Assembly (NCBI RefSeq): GCF_004354015.1
Contig: NZ_SMRU01000001.1
Location: 124,001-188,000, forward strand
Reading direction: 5' to 3'
DNA from: Arthrobacter terricola
GTDB taxonomy: Bacteria; Actinomycetota; Actinomycetes; Actinomycetales; Micrococcaceae
DNA: 64,000 nt
Of this stretch, positions 48,312 through 57,444 are shown one piece after another (position 1 is the stretch's first letter; each line of letters starts with the position of its first letter). Position numbers and translations under genes: made by a program. The notes under the pieces are model-generated. The model searched no databases, was not told where the DNA came from, and was given only the letters and a program-made list of their open reading frames with translations.

Positions 48312-49067
48312 TTGAAAACTCGCCTACTGGGAGGCATAGTCGCAATCGTTCTGGCAATCGTCGGCACGTTGCTACTGGTTACATACGTACAAGGATCGGA
48401 TGCACGGGCACAAAAAGACCTCCAGCCCGTAGACGTTCTCGTAGTTCAATCTCAGGTCCCCGCGGGGTCTGATCTGCAGAAGGTAAAAGACTCTGTCAAG
48501 CTGACCTCGCTTCCTGCCGCATCAGTTCCAAACGGTGCGCTCAAGAACTTGGACGGTCTTGACGGAAAGGTTACAAGTGTCGCTTTGCTTCCGGGTGAAG
48601 CTCTGCTGGGAGCGAGGCTGGTGGACCCAACTAGTCTGGCCGCCCCTGGCTCCGTGCCGGTCCCGGCAGGTCTCCAGGAGATTTCAGTCCATCTTGACGC
48701 TCAGCGCGTAGTGGGCGGAAGAATCGCTGCCGGCGACACAGTTGGTGTTGTGGTGTTACTCGGAGATCCCGGAGCGCAAGGCGCAGCCGCGGGAACTGCC
48801 CAAATGGTCTTCCACAAAGTACTCGTGACGAGTGTCCAGCGGGCGGCCTCGCAGTCGAAGACAAGCACCCAAGGTCAGACCGGCCAGGAGCAGGCGAACA
48901 CCCAAGTGCCGGACGGCGACTTTATCGTGACTCTGGCGCGGGACTCCGTGGACTCCACGAAGATCGCGTTTGGGGCCAAGTATGGTGACATTTGGTTGAC
49001 CAAGGAACCAGCGACTGCGACCGACAATCAGACAGTAATGATAACGAAGGCTCAGGTCATCCAATGA
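48312..49067 (+). CDS. cpaB: CpaB/RcpC-like pilus assembly protein (SAF domain)
   Basis: 251 aa from TTG at 48312; AGGGG lies 7 bases upstream. One N-terminal membrane helix (GGIVAIVLAIVGTLLLVTYV) is followed by a SAF-type domain (VDVLVVQSQVPAGSDLQKVK and LPGEALLGARLVDP) and the RcpC part (LDAQRVVGGRIAAGDTVGVV). In Gram-negatives CpaB works with the secretin; here no secretin exists, so it probably acts at the cell wall. Its stop overlaps the next start as ATGA. Confidence 0.88.
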   Translation: MKTRLLGGIVAIVLAIVGTLLLVTYVQGSDARAQKDLQPVDVLVVQSQVPAGSDLQKVKDSVKLTSLPAASVPNGALKNLDGLDGKVTSVALLPGEALLGARLVDPTSLAAPGSVPVPAGLQEISVHLDAQRVVGGRIAAGDTVGVVVLLGDPGAQGAAAGTAQMVFHKVLVTSVQRAASQSKTSTQGQTGQEQANTQVPDGDFIVTLARDSVDSTKIAFGAKYGDIWLTKEPATATDNQTVMITKAQVIQ

Positions 49068-50260
49068 GTCGCTTCCTAGTCATCACCCCGAACGCGGACT
49101 TTGAGCGCCGCGTCCGGCAAGCCACCGACGGCATGCATGGTGAAGTTCAGTCCATCGCTGCCGACTATCTACCGCCAAGCCCTGACGACGTATTGCGGGT
49201 CCTGAGCGGCGAGTTGTTGGAAGTGTTGATTCTTGGTCCCGGGTTGGCGCTTGATGACGCTTTCCGCTTGGCAAGCCTCTTTGATCTGCAGTATCCGGAG
49301 ATCAGTGTTGTCCTTGCCGCCGACGACCACGCGGAGGCGGCCTTGCCGGCCATGCGGGCGGGAATCCGGGACTTGCTCCCCCCTGACTCGGGAGTGGATA
49401 CGATCCGTATTCTGCTTGAGCGTGCGAGCCTGGCAGCCGCCGGCCGCCGACGTGGATTGGGCGCGACAGTTGAAGGAGAACGGCCTGGCGGGCGGATTAT
49501 CGCTGTGATGTCGCCCAAGGGTGGAGTCGGGAAGACGACGATTTCCACCAACCTTGCCGTGGGTCTTGGCCAGCTCGCCGGAATGGGTGTGGTGGTAGCC
49601 GATCTGGATCTGCAATTTGGCGACGTCGCGTCCGGCCTTCTCCTTGAGCCGCAAAAGACCATCGCTGACGCCGTGACTGGAGCGGCCGTTCAGGACAGCA
49701 TGGTCTTGAAGTCATACCTCTCCGTCCACCCGGCCGGTATCTACGCACTCTGCGCACCTCACAATCCGACCCAGATCGAACAGATCTCGGCCGAGCAAGT
49801 TGGACATCTCCTGGAACAACTTGCCAACGAATTCCAATACGTCGTGGTGGACACGGCCCCGGGACTCGGTGAGCATGTGCTGGCAACCCTCGAGCGTGCT
49901 ACCGACGTTGTCTGGGTGTGCGGAATGGACATCCCCAGCATCAAGGGTTTGAGGACCGGGTTGGAAGTCCTCGACGAGATCGGGCTGTTGCCACGGCATC
50001 GCCATGTGGTGTTGAACTTCGCTGACAGGCGGAGTGGGCTCTCGTTGGCTGATGTTGAAGCGACCATCGGCTGTCCAGTCGACGTCGCTCTCCCCCGTTC
50101 CAGGGCGCTGCCGTTTTCGACAAACAAAGGTATTCCGCTGCTGCAGGACGGTTCCAAAGATGCCGCGGCGAAAGGCCTCCGAAAGTTGGTTGACCGGTTC
50201 AAGCCGGACTGGGAGGCCCGAGCTCACAAACAATTGCACCGAAGGGCGGTAGTCCAATGA
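49064..50260 (+). CDS. cpaE: CpaE/TadZ-like MinD/ParA-family ATPase
   Basis: 398 aa from ATG at 49064, overlapping cpaB by 4 bp; an earlier in-frame GTG at 48992 lies within cpaB and is rejected. The N-terminal ~130 residues resemble a receiver-like domain without the phosphorylatable pattern (FLVITPNADFERRVRQA). The ATPase part has the deviant Walker A MSPKGGVGKTTISTNLAVGL near 145-164 and VVVADLDLQFGDVA. TadZ/CpaE proteins place the pilus machine in the cell. It overlaps tadA by 4 bp. Confidence 0.92.
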   Translation: MSRFLVITPNADFERRVRQATDGMHGEVQSIAADYLPPSPDDVLRVLSGELLEVLILGPGLALDDAFRLASLFDLQYPEISVVLAADDHAEAALPAMRAGIRDLLPPDSGVDTIRILLERASLAAAGRRRGLGATVEGERPGGRIIAVMSPKGGVGKTTISTNLAVGLGQLAGMGVVVADLDLQFGDVASGLLLEPQKTIADAVTGAAVQDSMVLKSYLSVHPAGIYALCAPHNPTQIEQISAEQVGHLLEQLANEFQYVVVDTAPGLGEHVLATLERATDVVWVCGMDIPSIKGLRTGLEVLDEIGLLPRHRHVVLNFADRRSGLSLADVEATIGCPVDVALPRSRALPFSTNKGIPLLQDGSKDAAAKGLRKLVDRFKPDWEARAHKQLHRRAVVQ

Positions 50261-51699
50261 ATCTCTCCAAGCGCCTCGACTCAGCACGGGGAATCGAACC
50301 CGTAGCCACCGCAGCAAATCCTTTGGACGATCCTTGGTCCGCTGCGAGAAGCACCGCCCCGGACCAGGTTCCCTACCAGACTGATTCCCTACCCGGTTCC
50401 GCGGAAACCAGCCAAGCACTCGCGGCAATCAAGGAACGCACCAGCGAGGCGCTTTACGAGCGCATGGGAGCGCGGATCTCGGACACGAACATGGACGAAG
50501 CCGAGCTTCACCAGTTCGTCAAGGACGAGCTCCGAGCGGTCATCGATGAGGACGAAATTCCCCTAAGTTCGGCAGAGCGTCAAAGGCTCGTGCAGGAGAT
50601 CGCCGACGACGTCTTAGGACTGGGACCGCTTCAGCGCTTCCTTGACGATCAGGACGTCACTGAGATCATGGTCAACAGTGCCAACCGTATTTATGTGGAG
50701 AGTGCTGGAAAGCTCTACTTGACGGGTGCTCGTTTCACGTCTGAAGAGCATCTTCGCAAAATCATCGAACGGATCGTGTCGAAGGTTGGACGTCGAATCG
50801 ACGAATCTTCGCCTTTGGTTGACGCACGCCTTGCCGACGGCTCACGCGTGAATGCAATCGTCCCGCCCCTCGCGGTGAATGGGTCCTCCCTGACCATCCG
50901 TAAGTTTGGTCGAGTGCCACTTACTGTCCAAAATCTCATTGGGCTCGGAACCCTGAGCCCTGAGATGGCGGAACTGTTGCATGCCTGTGTCCAAGCCCGC
51001 CTCAACATCATCGTCTCGGGCGGTACCGGTACGGGCAAGACAACACTGCTCAACGTGCTTTCGTCATTCCTCCCGGCCGACGAACGCATCGTCACTATTG
51101 AGGATGCTGTGGAACTCCAGCTACAGCAAGAGCATGTTGTCCGTTTGGAGAGCCGGCCACGAAACATCGAAGGCAAAGGTGAAATCTCCATTCGTGACCT
51201 CGTTCGAAACTCCCTTCGAATGAGACCCGACCGGATTGTTGTGGGGGAGGTGCGCGGTGGCGAATCCTTGGACATGCTCCAGGCCATGAATACGGGCCAC
51301 GACGGTTCAATCTCCACTGTGCACGCAAACTCTCCTCGGGACGCCATAGCACGCTTGGAAACTCTCGTACTGATGGCCGGCATGGATCTGCCGCTAAGGG
51401 CGATTCGGGAGCAAATTTCGTCTGCAGTCAACCTGATCGTGCACATTTCCCGCCTTCGCGATGGCACACGGCGCGTCACCCACGTCACCGAGGTCCAAGG
51501 CATGGAAGGCGATATCGTGACTCTGCAGGACGCGTTCACTTTCGACTACTCAGCGGGAGTCGACGCGAATGGCCGCTTCCTCGGACGGCCGGTGCCCACC
51601 GGGGTGCGGCCACGTTTCGTTGACCATTTTGCGGATCTGGGAATACAGATTTCGCCCGCCGTTTTTGGCTCCATGCAAATGGGGGGTGGACTAAGGTGA
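50257..51699 (+). CDS. tadA: TadA/CpaF secretion ATPase
   Basis: 480 aa hexameric traffic ATPase driving pilin polymerisation. Walker A IIVSGGTGTGKTTLLNVLSS (about 248-267), Asp box IVTIEDAVELQLQQEHVV, Walker B RPDRIVVGEVRGGESLDML and His box DGSISTVHANSPRDAIAR. The N-terminal ~90 residues are variable; the CpaF core starts near DVLGLGPLQRFLDDQDVTEI. It is coupled by 4-bp overlaps to cpaE before it and tadB after it. Confidence 0.96.
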   Translation: MNLSKRLDSARGIEPVATAANPLDDPWSAARSTAPDQVPYQTDSLPGSAETSQALAAIKERTSEALYERMGARISDTNMDEAELHQFVKDELRAVIDEDEIPLSSAERQRLVQEIADDVLGLGPLQRFLDDQDVTEIMVNSANRIYVESAGKLYLTGARFTSEEHLRKIIERIVSKVGRRIDESSPLVDARLADGSRVNAIVPPLAVNGSSLTIRKFGRVPLTVQNLIGLGTLSPEMAELLHACVQARLNIIVSGGTGTGKTTLLNVLSSFLPADERIVTIEDAVELQLQQEHVVRLESRPRNIEGKGEISIRDLVRNSLRMRPDRIVVGEVRGGESLDMLQAMNTGHDGSISTVHANSPRDAIARLETLVLMAGMDLPLRAIREQISSAVNLIVHISRLRDGTRRVTHVTEVQGMEGDIVTLQDAFTFDYSAGVDANGRFLGRPVPTGVRPRFVDHFADLGIQISPAVFGSMQMGGGLR

Positions 51700-52643
51700 G
51701 TCCCACGAGTCCCGTATTTCTCGCGCTCGGCGTTCTCTTCGCGTTCTTGGCGTTGGGCGTCGTGGTATTCGTGTTCCTTGGTTCGCGCAATTCGGACATA
51801 GCCCTGTCCAGGCGTCGCCCCGGTGGGGCAGTCCAAACTTCCGCGCTTACGAAGATGACGACATCTGCAGTCTCCTTCGTTGACAATGCCGTGGGGAAAA
51901 CCCGCTCATCGGGAACCAGGGCGACATTGGAAAAGGCGGGTATCAGAATGAAGCCGGCAGACTATATCTTGCTGGTTAGTTGCTCGGCCTTCGTAGCCGG
52001 AATAGTCGGTTTCATCATGAGCGGCTTCTTTTTCGGCTTGCTTTTGCTGATCGCCGCACCTTTTGTTGCAAAGTTCATTGTGAGTGTGCTGACGGCCCGC
52101 CGCAGGGCGAAATTTGAGCTCCAACTCGGCGACACCCTTCAGATGCTTTCAGGCGGCATGCGAGCGGGACATAGCCTGCTCCGCTCAATAGATGCCGTGG
52201 CCCAGGAGGCCGAAACTCCTACCCGAGACGAATTCGCCCGGATGGTGGCGGAAACCCGGCTCGGCCGCGATTTGAAGGATTCGATGTGCGATGCTGCTGA
52301 TCGCCTCGACAGCGAAGACTTTGTCTGGACCGCCCAGGCCATCGAGATCCACCGGGAGGTAGGTGGCGACTTGGCAGACGTCCTGGACCACGTCGGCGAA
52401 ACCATTCGCGAGCGGGCACAGGTCAAAGGCCAGGTCCGCGCACTAAGCGCCGAAGGAAGGCTCTCCGCGTATATCCTCATTGCTTTGCCCGTCGGAATGT
52501 TCTTATACCTCAGCCTGACCAATCCGAAATACATCGGGCTGCTGTACTCCAACCTTCTCGGTTGGATCATGGTCGTCTCTGCCGTCATCTTGCTGGGGCT
52601 TGGGGCCTTCTGGCTTAGCCGTGTCGTCAAGATCAAGTTCTGA
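51696..52643 (+). CDS. tadB: TadB-like type II secretion F-domain protein
   Basis: 315 aa from GTG at 51696, overlapping tadA by 4 bp. An N-terminal helix (FLALGVLFAFLALGVVVFVF), a membrane pair near 90-130, the cytoplasmic T2SF domain (GDTLQMLSGGMRAGHSLLRS, and VWTAQAIEIHREVGGDLADV) and two C-terminal helices. It is one of two inner-membrane platform proteins of the Tad pilus. Confidence 0.93.
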   Translation: MSPTSPVFLALGVLFAFLALGVVVFVFLGSRNSDIALSRRRPGGAVQTSALTKMTTSAVSFVDNAVGKTRSSGTRATLEKAGIRMKPADYILLVSCSAFVAGIVGFIMSGFFFGLLLLIAAPFVAKFIVSVLTARRRAKFELQLGDTLQMLSGGMRAGHSLLRSIDAVAQEAETPTRDEFARMVAETRLGRDLKDSMCDAADRLDSEDFVWTAQAIEIHREVGGDLADVLDHVGETIRERAQVKGQVRALSAEGRLSAYILIALPVGMFLYLSLTNPKYIGLLYSNLLGWIMVVSAVILLGLGAFWLSRVVKIKF

Positions 52644-52652
52644 GGAGTTGTC

Positions 52653-53543
52653 ATGAGTCCTATTGCATGGCTTTTCGTCGCACTGATTGTCGTTCCCATC
52701 GCAGGAATGGCCTGGTCTTTCATTTCGATCGACCGGGCCGGGCTGGCAACCGTCCGAGCCAATTTGAACCGAAGTTCGGGACGGCTTCAACAGTCGGGGC
52801 CCGAAGCCCAGAGGATCCCTTTCAAGGAACTTGGCGTTCGTTTCACGCCCAAGGGATACGTCGGTTGGCTGGACAAGCTCCTCGCCCGGGCCGGTCGTCC
52901 GGCTGGTATGCCATTGGAGCGGCTCCTCATTGCCAAACCGGCTCTTGCGCTCGTTGCCGGGCTTCTTGGCCTCTACTTCTTCCTCCGCGCACCGAGCGGC
53001 CCCGGTTTCCTGCTGTACTTATTCGTCGTTGCCTTGTGCTACATGGTGCCGGACGTCATGATCCACAGCCGTGGGGCCAAGCGCCAGGACGCCATTCAGT
53101 TGGAACTTCCAAACACCCTGGACCAGATGCTGATTTCAGTGGAGGCCGGCCTGGGATTCGAGGCAGCGATGTCAAGGGCCGGTCAGAATGGATCCGGACC
53201 CTTGGCCTCCGAATTCCTGCGAACTTTGCAAGACATGCAGGCTGGACGTAGCCGCAAAGAGGCATATCTGGCACTCGCCAACCGTGCGGACGTTCCGGAA
53301 TTGCGAAGCTTTGTGCGGGCAGTCGTTCAGGCTGACACTTACGGAATCGCCATAGCCAGCGTCCTTCGGATACAGGCCTCGCAAATGCGCGTCAAGCGTC
53401 GTCAGCGTGCTGAAGAGAAGGCAATGAAGCTTCCGATCAAGGTGCTTTTCCCCCTTATGTTGTGCATCCTTCCGGTGCTCTTCATTGTGATCATGGGGCC
53501 AGCCGCGATTAACGTCATGAATAACTTCGTGGGTGCGTTCTGA
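52653..53543 (+). CDS. tadC: TadC-like type II secretion F-domain protein
   Basis: 296 aa, second platform protein, starting 9 bp after tadB. T2SF domain with LPNTLDQMLISVEAGLGFEA and the late block RADVPELRSFVRAVVQADTY followed by LRIQASQMRVKRRQRAEEKA; the C-terminal helix is KVLFPLMLCILPVLFIVIMG. It forms a pair with TadB at the membrane. It is the last gene of the Tad locus, which has no TadD lipoprotein and no secretin. Confidence 0.93.
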   Translation: MSPIAWLFVALIVVPIAGMAWSFISIDRAGLATVRANLNRSSGRLQQSGPEAQRIPFKELGVRFTPKGYVGWLDKLLARAGRPAGMPLERLLIAKPALALVAGLLGLYFFLRAPSGPGFLLYLFVVALCYMVPDVMIHSRGAKRQDAIQLELPNTLDQMLISVEAGLGFEAAMSRAGQNGSGPLASEFLRTLQDMQAGRSRKEAYLALANRADVPELRSFVRAVVQADTYGIAIASVLRIQASQMRVKRRQRAEEKAMKLPIKVLFPLMLCILPVLFIVIMGPAAINVMNNFVGAF

Positions 53544-53624
53544 TGTAGCTCCCACGCTTGGCTCATCTGGGGGCGCTACTGACCGACCTGCCGCGACACC
53601 CAGAATCGCGGCTGGTCACCAAGG

Positions 53625-53655
53625 CCCCCTCCCCGTACCCAGAGCCGGGAGGGGG
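53625..53655. terminator. Terminator hairpin between tadC and truA
   Basis: CCCCCTCCC (53625-53633) pairs perfectly with GGGAGGGGG (53647-53655) over a 13-base loop, 82 bp after the tadC stop. The genes converge, so it may serve both. A 15-base direct repeat (GGCCCGACGGCCCCG at 53670 and 53700) lies just beyond. Confidence 0.6.
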
Positions 53656-53738
53656 TCGTCCCGCGTCCGGGCCCGACGGCCCCGAGACGCGACGACGGAG
53701 GCCCGACGGCCCCGGCCCACAGGGACCAACCAAACAAA

Positions 53739-54629
53739 CTACTCCCGCCGCGCCCGCGTTAGTTCAGCCCGCGCGTGTAGCTCGTCGTCGGACGGGTAGG
53801 CGACTTCCTCAAGGACCAAGGGATGCGGCGCCGCCAGCACGGACTTCGCGTCCCGCACACCGAGCAATAGGCGCTCATGCAGCCATTCGGGACGCTCCAG
53901 CCCTTCCCCCACACGCAACGCCGAACCCACCAAGGCTCGCACCATGTTGTGGCAGAAGGCGTCGGCCTGGACGGAAACGACAATCACGCCATCTCCGCCC
54001 CGGACGAATTCGAAGCGCTGCAACTCCCGGATTGTGGTAGCCCCTTCCCGAGGCTTGCAATATGCCCGGAAGTCCTGGAGCCCCAAAAGCGCAGCAGCCC
54101 CGGCGTTCATAGCCCCTTCATCCAGCGCCGCTTTGTGCCACAGCGTCAGCCTCCGCAGCACCGGATCCCAACGCTCTGCGCCGTCCGCGATCCGGTAACT
54201 GTAACGCCGCCACAACGCGGAGAACCGCGCGTCGAAACCATCCGGTGCGAGTCCGGCGTCGTGCACTTCAATGGCGCCCGTCTCGTCGTGAAGCACCCGG
54301 CTCAGCGCCCCGCGCAGCCTCCTGATGAGCGTCGCGGAAGGATCGAAGTCGCGGCCACGGGTGAGTGCGCTCCACTCGGTTTCGGACAAATCCACGTGCG
54401 CAACCTGGCCGCGGGCATGGACACCGGCGTCGGTACGTCCGGCGACAGTAACCCGGACGGGACGGCGCACAATCAGCTCCAGCGCCTCTTCCAAGCATCC
54501 TTGCACGGTTCGAAGCCCCGGCTGCAGTGCCCACCCGCTGAACGGTCCGCCGTCGTACGAAAGATCCAGCCTGACACGCAAAAACCCGCCGCCCCCCAAT
54601 ACGGGGGCAGCGGGTTCTTGTTCGTTCAT
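53739..54629 (-). CDS. truA: tRNA pseudouridine synthase A
   Basis: Up to 296 aa from ATG at 54629. The conserved part begins LRVRLDLSYDGGPFSGWALQ; the catalytic Asp is in AGRTDAGVHARGQVAHVDLS (Asp67 by this start), and FRAYCKPREGATTIRELQRF is the family block. It makes pseudouridine at positions 38-40 of the tRNA anticodon arm. The first ~16 codons coincide with a strong intrinsic terminator for the upstream operon, so the true start may instead be the TTG at 54581. It follows rplQ as in most actinobacteria. Confidence 0.95.
   Translation of the reverse strand: MNEQEPAAPVLGGGGFLRVRLDLSYDGGPFSGWALQPGLRTVQGCLEEALELIVRRPVRVTVAGRTDAGVHARGQVAHVDLSETEWSALTRGRDFDPSATLIRRLRGALSRVLHDETGAIEVHDAGLAPDGFDARFSALWRRYSYRIADGAERWDPVLRRLTLWHKAALDEGAMNAGAAALLGLQDFRAYCKPREGATTIRELQRFEFVRGGDGVIVVSVQADAFCHNMVRALVGSALRVGEGLERPEWLHERLLLGVRDAKSVLAAPHPLVLEEVAYPSDDELHARAELTRARRE
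54580..54616 (-). terminator. Intrinsic terminator of the rplQ operon, lying inside the truA start
   Basis: On the minus strand a 14-bp stem with one mismatch (54616-54603 with 54596-54583; arm AACCCGCTGCCCCC) closes a six-base loop and is followed directly by UUUUU. It is the best intrinsic terminator in the window, 46 bp after the rplQ stop, yet it starts within the fifth codon of the annotated truA frame. Confidence 0.85.
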
Positions 54630-54661
54630 AGACCCAAGTCTACTGTGAAGAATTCAGCGAA

Positions 54662-55213
54662 TTACTTCGCTTCGTCAGCGGCAGGAGCCTCTTCAGCAGC
54701 GGCTTCTTCAGCGGGAGCCTCTTCGGTCTCGGCAGCTTCAACGGCTTCGGTCTCAACAACCTCTTCCTCAGCGGCCGGAGCAGCTTCTTCAGCAGCCGGA
54801 GCAGCCTTCTCAGCAGCCTTGGTGGCCTCGGCAACGACGGCCTGCTTCGGGGAAACCGGCTCGAGAACCAGTTCGATGACAGCCATGGGAGCGTTGTCGC
54901 CCTTGCGGTTGCCGATCTTGGTGATGCGGGTGTAGCCACCTTCGCGGTTGGCAACGGCGCCGGCGATGTCGGTGAACAGCTCGTGGACGATGCCCTTGTC
55001 GCTGATCAGGCCGAGCACGCGACGGCGGGAGGACAGGTCGCCGCGCTTGGCGAAGGTCACGAGGCGCTCAGCGTACGGCTTCAGGCGCTTGGCCTTGGTG
55101 ACCGTGGTGGTGATGCGCTTGTGCTCGAACAGCGATGCTGCCAGGTTCGCGAGCATCAGGCGCTCGTGAGCCGGACCGCCTCCGAGGCGCGGACCCTTAG
55201 TGGGGGTAGGCAT
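54662..55213 (-). CDS. rplQ: 50S ribosomal protein L17 with Ala/Glu-rich C-terminal tail
   Basis: 183 aa. The core (about 1-120: [20 protein letters not shown] and [19 protein letters not shown]) is followed by ~60 residues made almost only of Ala, Glu, Val, Thr and Pro (for example [20 protein letters not shown]), likely unstructured and highly acidic. Such tails are frequent on actinobacterial L17. It lies 66 bp after rpoA, separated by a hairpin, and is last in the alpha operon. Confidence 0.97.
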   Translation of the reverse strand: MPTPTKGPRLGGGPAHERLMLANLAASLFEHKRITTTVTKAKRLKPYAERLVTFAKRGDLSSRRRVLGLISDKGIVHELFTDIAGAVANREGGYTRITKIGNRKGDNAPMAVIELVLEPVSPKQAVVAEATKAAEKAAPAAEEAAPAAEEEVVETEAVEAAETEEAPAEEAAAEEAPAADEAK

Positions 55214-55234
55214 AGTAATTTCTCCTGTTATGAA

Positions 55235-55267
55235 GGCCGGCCGGGTCCGAACGTGGACTCGGCGGCC
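55235..55267 (-). other. Intercistronic hairpin between rpoA and rplQ
   Basis: GGCCGGCCGGGTCC (55235-55248) pairs with GGACTCGGCGGCC (55255-55267) with one bulge and one wobble, loop GAACGT. No U-tract follows. Its GCCGGCCGGGTCCG portion is shared with the larger hairpin upstream of rpoA. Confidence 0.5.
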
Positions 55268-55279
55268 AAGATCTGCTTG

Positions 55280-56290
55280 TTAGAGCTCGTCGTCGCTGAA
55301 CGCGGCGTCGTCCTCTTCGATGGCTGCGGCGCGGGCTGCGAGGTCGAAACCGGGAGGGGAGTCCTTGAGGGACAGGCCCAGTTCAACCAGCTTTGCCTTG
55401 ACCTCGTCGATGGACTTCGCACCGAAGTTACGGATGTCCATCAGGTCAGCCTCGGAGCGGGCAACGAGTTCACCCACGGTGTGGATGCCCTCACGCTTGA
55501 GGCAGTTGTAGGAACGGACGGTGAGGTCCAGATCCTCGATCGGCAGTGCCATGTCCGCAGCCAAGGCAGCGTCCGTCGGCGACGGGCCGATCTCGATACC
55601 CTCAGCTGCGGTGTTCAGCTCACGTGCAAGACCGAACAGTTCCACCAGGGTGGTGCCTGCAGAAGCAACGGCGTCGCGCGGGGCGATTGCCTGCTTGGTC
55701 TCGACGTCGACAATCAGCTTGTCGAAGTCGGTGCGCTGCTCAACACGGGTGGCTTCCACGCGGAAGGTCACCTTCATGACCGGCGAGTAGATCGAGTCGA
55801 CCGGGATACGGCCGATCTCGGAGTCGCCGGACTTGTTCTGAGCTGCCGAAACGTAGCCGCGGCCGCGTTCGATGGTCAGTTCGAGTTCGAACTTGCCCTT
55901 CGAGTTCAGCGTGGCAATGTGCAGATCCGGGTTGTGGAACTCGACGCCGGCCGGCGGAGCGATGTCCGCGGCGGTGACGACTCCGGGGCCCTGCTTGCGC
56001 AGGTAAGCAACAACCGGCTCATCGTGCTCGGAGGACACGGAGAGGTTCTTGATGTTCAGGATGATCTCAGTGACATCTTCCTTGACACCCGGAACCGTGG
56101 TGAACTCGTGCAGCACGCCATCGATCCGGATGCTGGTGACAGCGGCGCCGGGGATGGAGGAGAGCAGGGTACGGCGGAGGGAGTTTCCGAGGGTGTAGCC
56201 GAAGCCCGGTTCCAGCGGTTCAATGATGAAACGCGAGCGGTTCTCGGATACTACTTCTTCAGACAGAGTGGGGCGCTGTGCAATAAGCAC
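55280..56290 (-). CDS. rpoA: RNA polymerase subunit alpha
   Basis: 336 aa. N-terminal dimerisation domain ([40 protein letters not shown]) and C-terminal DNA-binding domain ([20 protein letters not shown] and [16 protein letters not shown]), ending in an acidic tail [12 protein letters not shown]. It nucleates RNA polymerase assembly. In this operon it directly follows rpsK; rpsD, usually between them, is absent. Confidence 0.98.
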   Translation of the reverse strand: MLIAQRPTLSEEVVSENRSRFIIEPLEPGFGYTLGNSLRRTLLSSIPGAAVTSIRIDGVLHEFTTVPGVKEDVTEIILNIKNLSVSSEHDEPVVAYLRKQGPGVVTAADIAPPAGVEFHNPDLHIATLNSKGKFELELTIERGRGYVSAAQNKSGDSEIGRIPVDSIYSPVMKVTFRVEATRVEQRTDFDKLIVDVETKQAIAPRDAVASAGTTLVELFGLARELNTAAEGIEIGPSPTDAALAADMALPIEDLDLTVRSYNCLKREGIHTVGELVARSEADLMDIRNFGAKSIDEVKAKLVELGLSLKDSPPGFDLAARAAAIEEDDAAFSDDEL

Positions 56291-56356
56291 TTAGGTTTCC
56301 TTTCGGCGAGCATCCGCTATATGACGCAACACAGGTGGTGGAAATCGGCTTGGTTC

Positions 56357-56421
56357 CGGCCAATGCCGGCCGGGTCCGCTTCACAGTTCGACTGCGTCGC
56401 TGACCCGGCCGGCATTGGCCG
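56357..56421 (-). other. Large hairpin between rpsK and rpoA
   Basis: A perfect 20-bp inverted repeat: arm 56357-56376 (CGGCCAATGCCGGCCGGGTC) with 56402-56421, over a 25-base loop. It fills about half of the 141-bp rpsK-rpoA gap. No U-tract follows on the minus strand, so processing, stability or protein binding is more likely than termination. Confidence 0.75.
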
Positions 56422-56431
56422 AGGAAACCAA

Positions 56432-56833
56432 TTAGACGCGGCGGCGCTTCGGCGGGCGGCATCCGTTGTGGGCGCTGGGGGTGACGTCCTGGATGGAGCC
56501 AACCTCGAGGCCAGCGGCCTGCAGCGAACGGATTGCGGTCTCGCGTCCGGATCCCGGTCCCTTGACGAACACGTCGACCTTGCGCAGGCCGTGCTCCTGG
56601 GCGCGCTTTGCAGCAGCTTCGGCAGCCATCTGGGCGGCGAACGGGGTGGACTTACGGGAGCCCTTGAATCCGACCTCACCGGCAGAAGCCCAGGAGATCA
56701 CAGCACCGGTCGGATCCGTGATGGACACGATGGTGTTGTTAAAAGTGCTCTTGATGTGCGCTTGACCAAGCGCGATATTCTTCTTGTCCTTCTTACGCGG
56801 CTTGCGTACGGCGCCACGAGTCTTCGGGGGCAT
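56432..56833 (-). CDS. rpsK: 30S ribosomal protein S11
   Basis: 133 aa: [40 protein letters not shown] and the C-terminus [16 protein letters not shown] are diagnostic. It forms part of the 30S platform near the mRNA exit. It follows rpsM by 45 bp. Confidence 0.98.
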   Translation of the reverse strand: MPPKTRGAVRKPRKKDKKNIALGQAHIKSTFNNTIVSITDPTGAVISWASAGEVGFKGSRKSTPFAAQMAAEAAAKRAQEHGLRKVDVFVKGPGSGRETAIRSLQAAGLEVGSIQDVTPSAHNGCRPPKRRRV

Positions 56834-56878
56834 TGTTTCTCCTACAGAAAGTTGTTTGGGGAAAGCTGGAGGCTATTT

Positions 56879-57256
56879 CTAGCGTCCGGCCTTCTTCTTG
56901 CCGGCGACGGTGCGCTTCGGGCCCTTGCGGGTACGAGCGTTGGTCTTCGTACGCTGACCGCGTACGGGCAGGCCCTTGCGGTGACGCAGGCCCTCGTAGC
57001 TGCCGATTTCGACCTTGCGGCGGATATCTGCTGCTACTTCGCGGCGAAGGTCACCCTCAACCTTGTAGTTGCCTTCAATGTAGTCACGCAGCTGGACCAG
57101 CTCGGCGTCAGTCAGGTCCTTGACGCGAACGTCAGCGCTGATGCCGGTGGCAGCCAGGGTTTCGTGTGCACGGGTCTTACCCACGCCGTAGATGTAAGTA
57201 AGCGCAATTTCCAACCGCTTTTCGCGGGGAATGTCTACGCCAGCGAGACGAGCCAT
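56879..57256 (-). CDS. rpsM: 30S ribosomal protein S13
   Basis: 125 aa: [20 protein letters not shown] and [18 protein letters not shown], then [20 protein letters not shown] and a basic tail [10 protein letters not shown] that contacts P-site tRNA. The 188 bp between it and rpmJ contain three small hairpins (57415-57442, 57396-57408, 57301-57317) of unknown role. Confidence 0.98.
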   Translation of the reverse strand: MARLAGVDIPREKRLEIALTYIYGVGKTRAHETLAATGISADVRVKDLTDAELVQLRDYIEGNYKVEGDLRREVAADIRRKVEIGSYEGLRHRKGLPVRGQRTKTNARTRKGPKRTVAGKKKAGR

Positions 57257-57444
57257 AGTGGCGGTACTCCTTGATAAACCGGAGGTCGTAGGCAGTACAC
57301 CCGCACTTTCAGTGCGGCCCCAGCCTCCGACCGGGGGTTAGCTGTCCGGGCCCATACGTCCCAGTTCAGCTTGTGCTGCCTTTATTTACTTGCGTGGGTT
57401 AGCAACCCAGGTTGCCCTCGCGGGCGCTACTTCCCGTGAGGGAA

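Noticed and set aside
50285..50303. tRNA T-arm on the minus strand (GGTTCGATTCCCC-like)
   Set aside because: The match is limited to the T-loop; no acceptor, D or anticodon arms surround it, and it lies within the coding start of tadA.
53670..53714. 15-base direct repeat (GGCCCGACGGCCCCG twice) as a mobile-element footprint
   Set aside because: The copies are 30 bp apart in low-complexity GC-rich DNA with no insertion between them; chance duplication is simpler.
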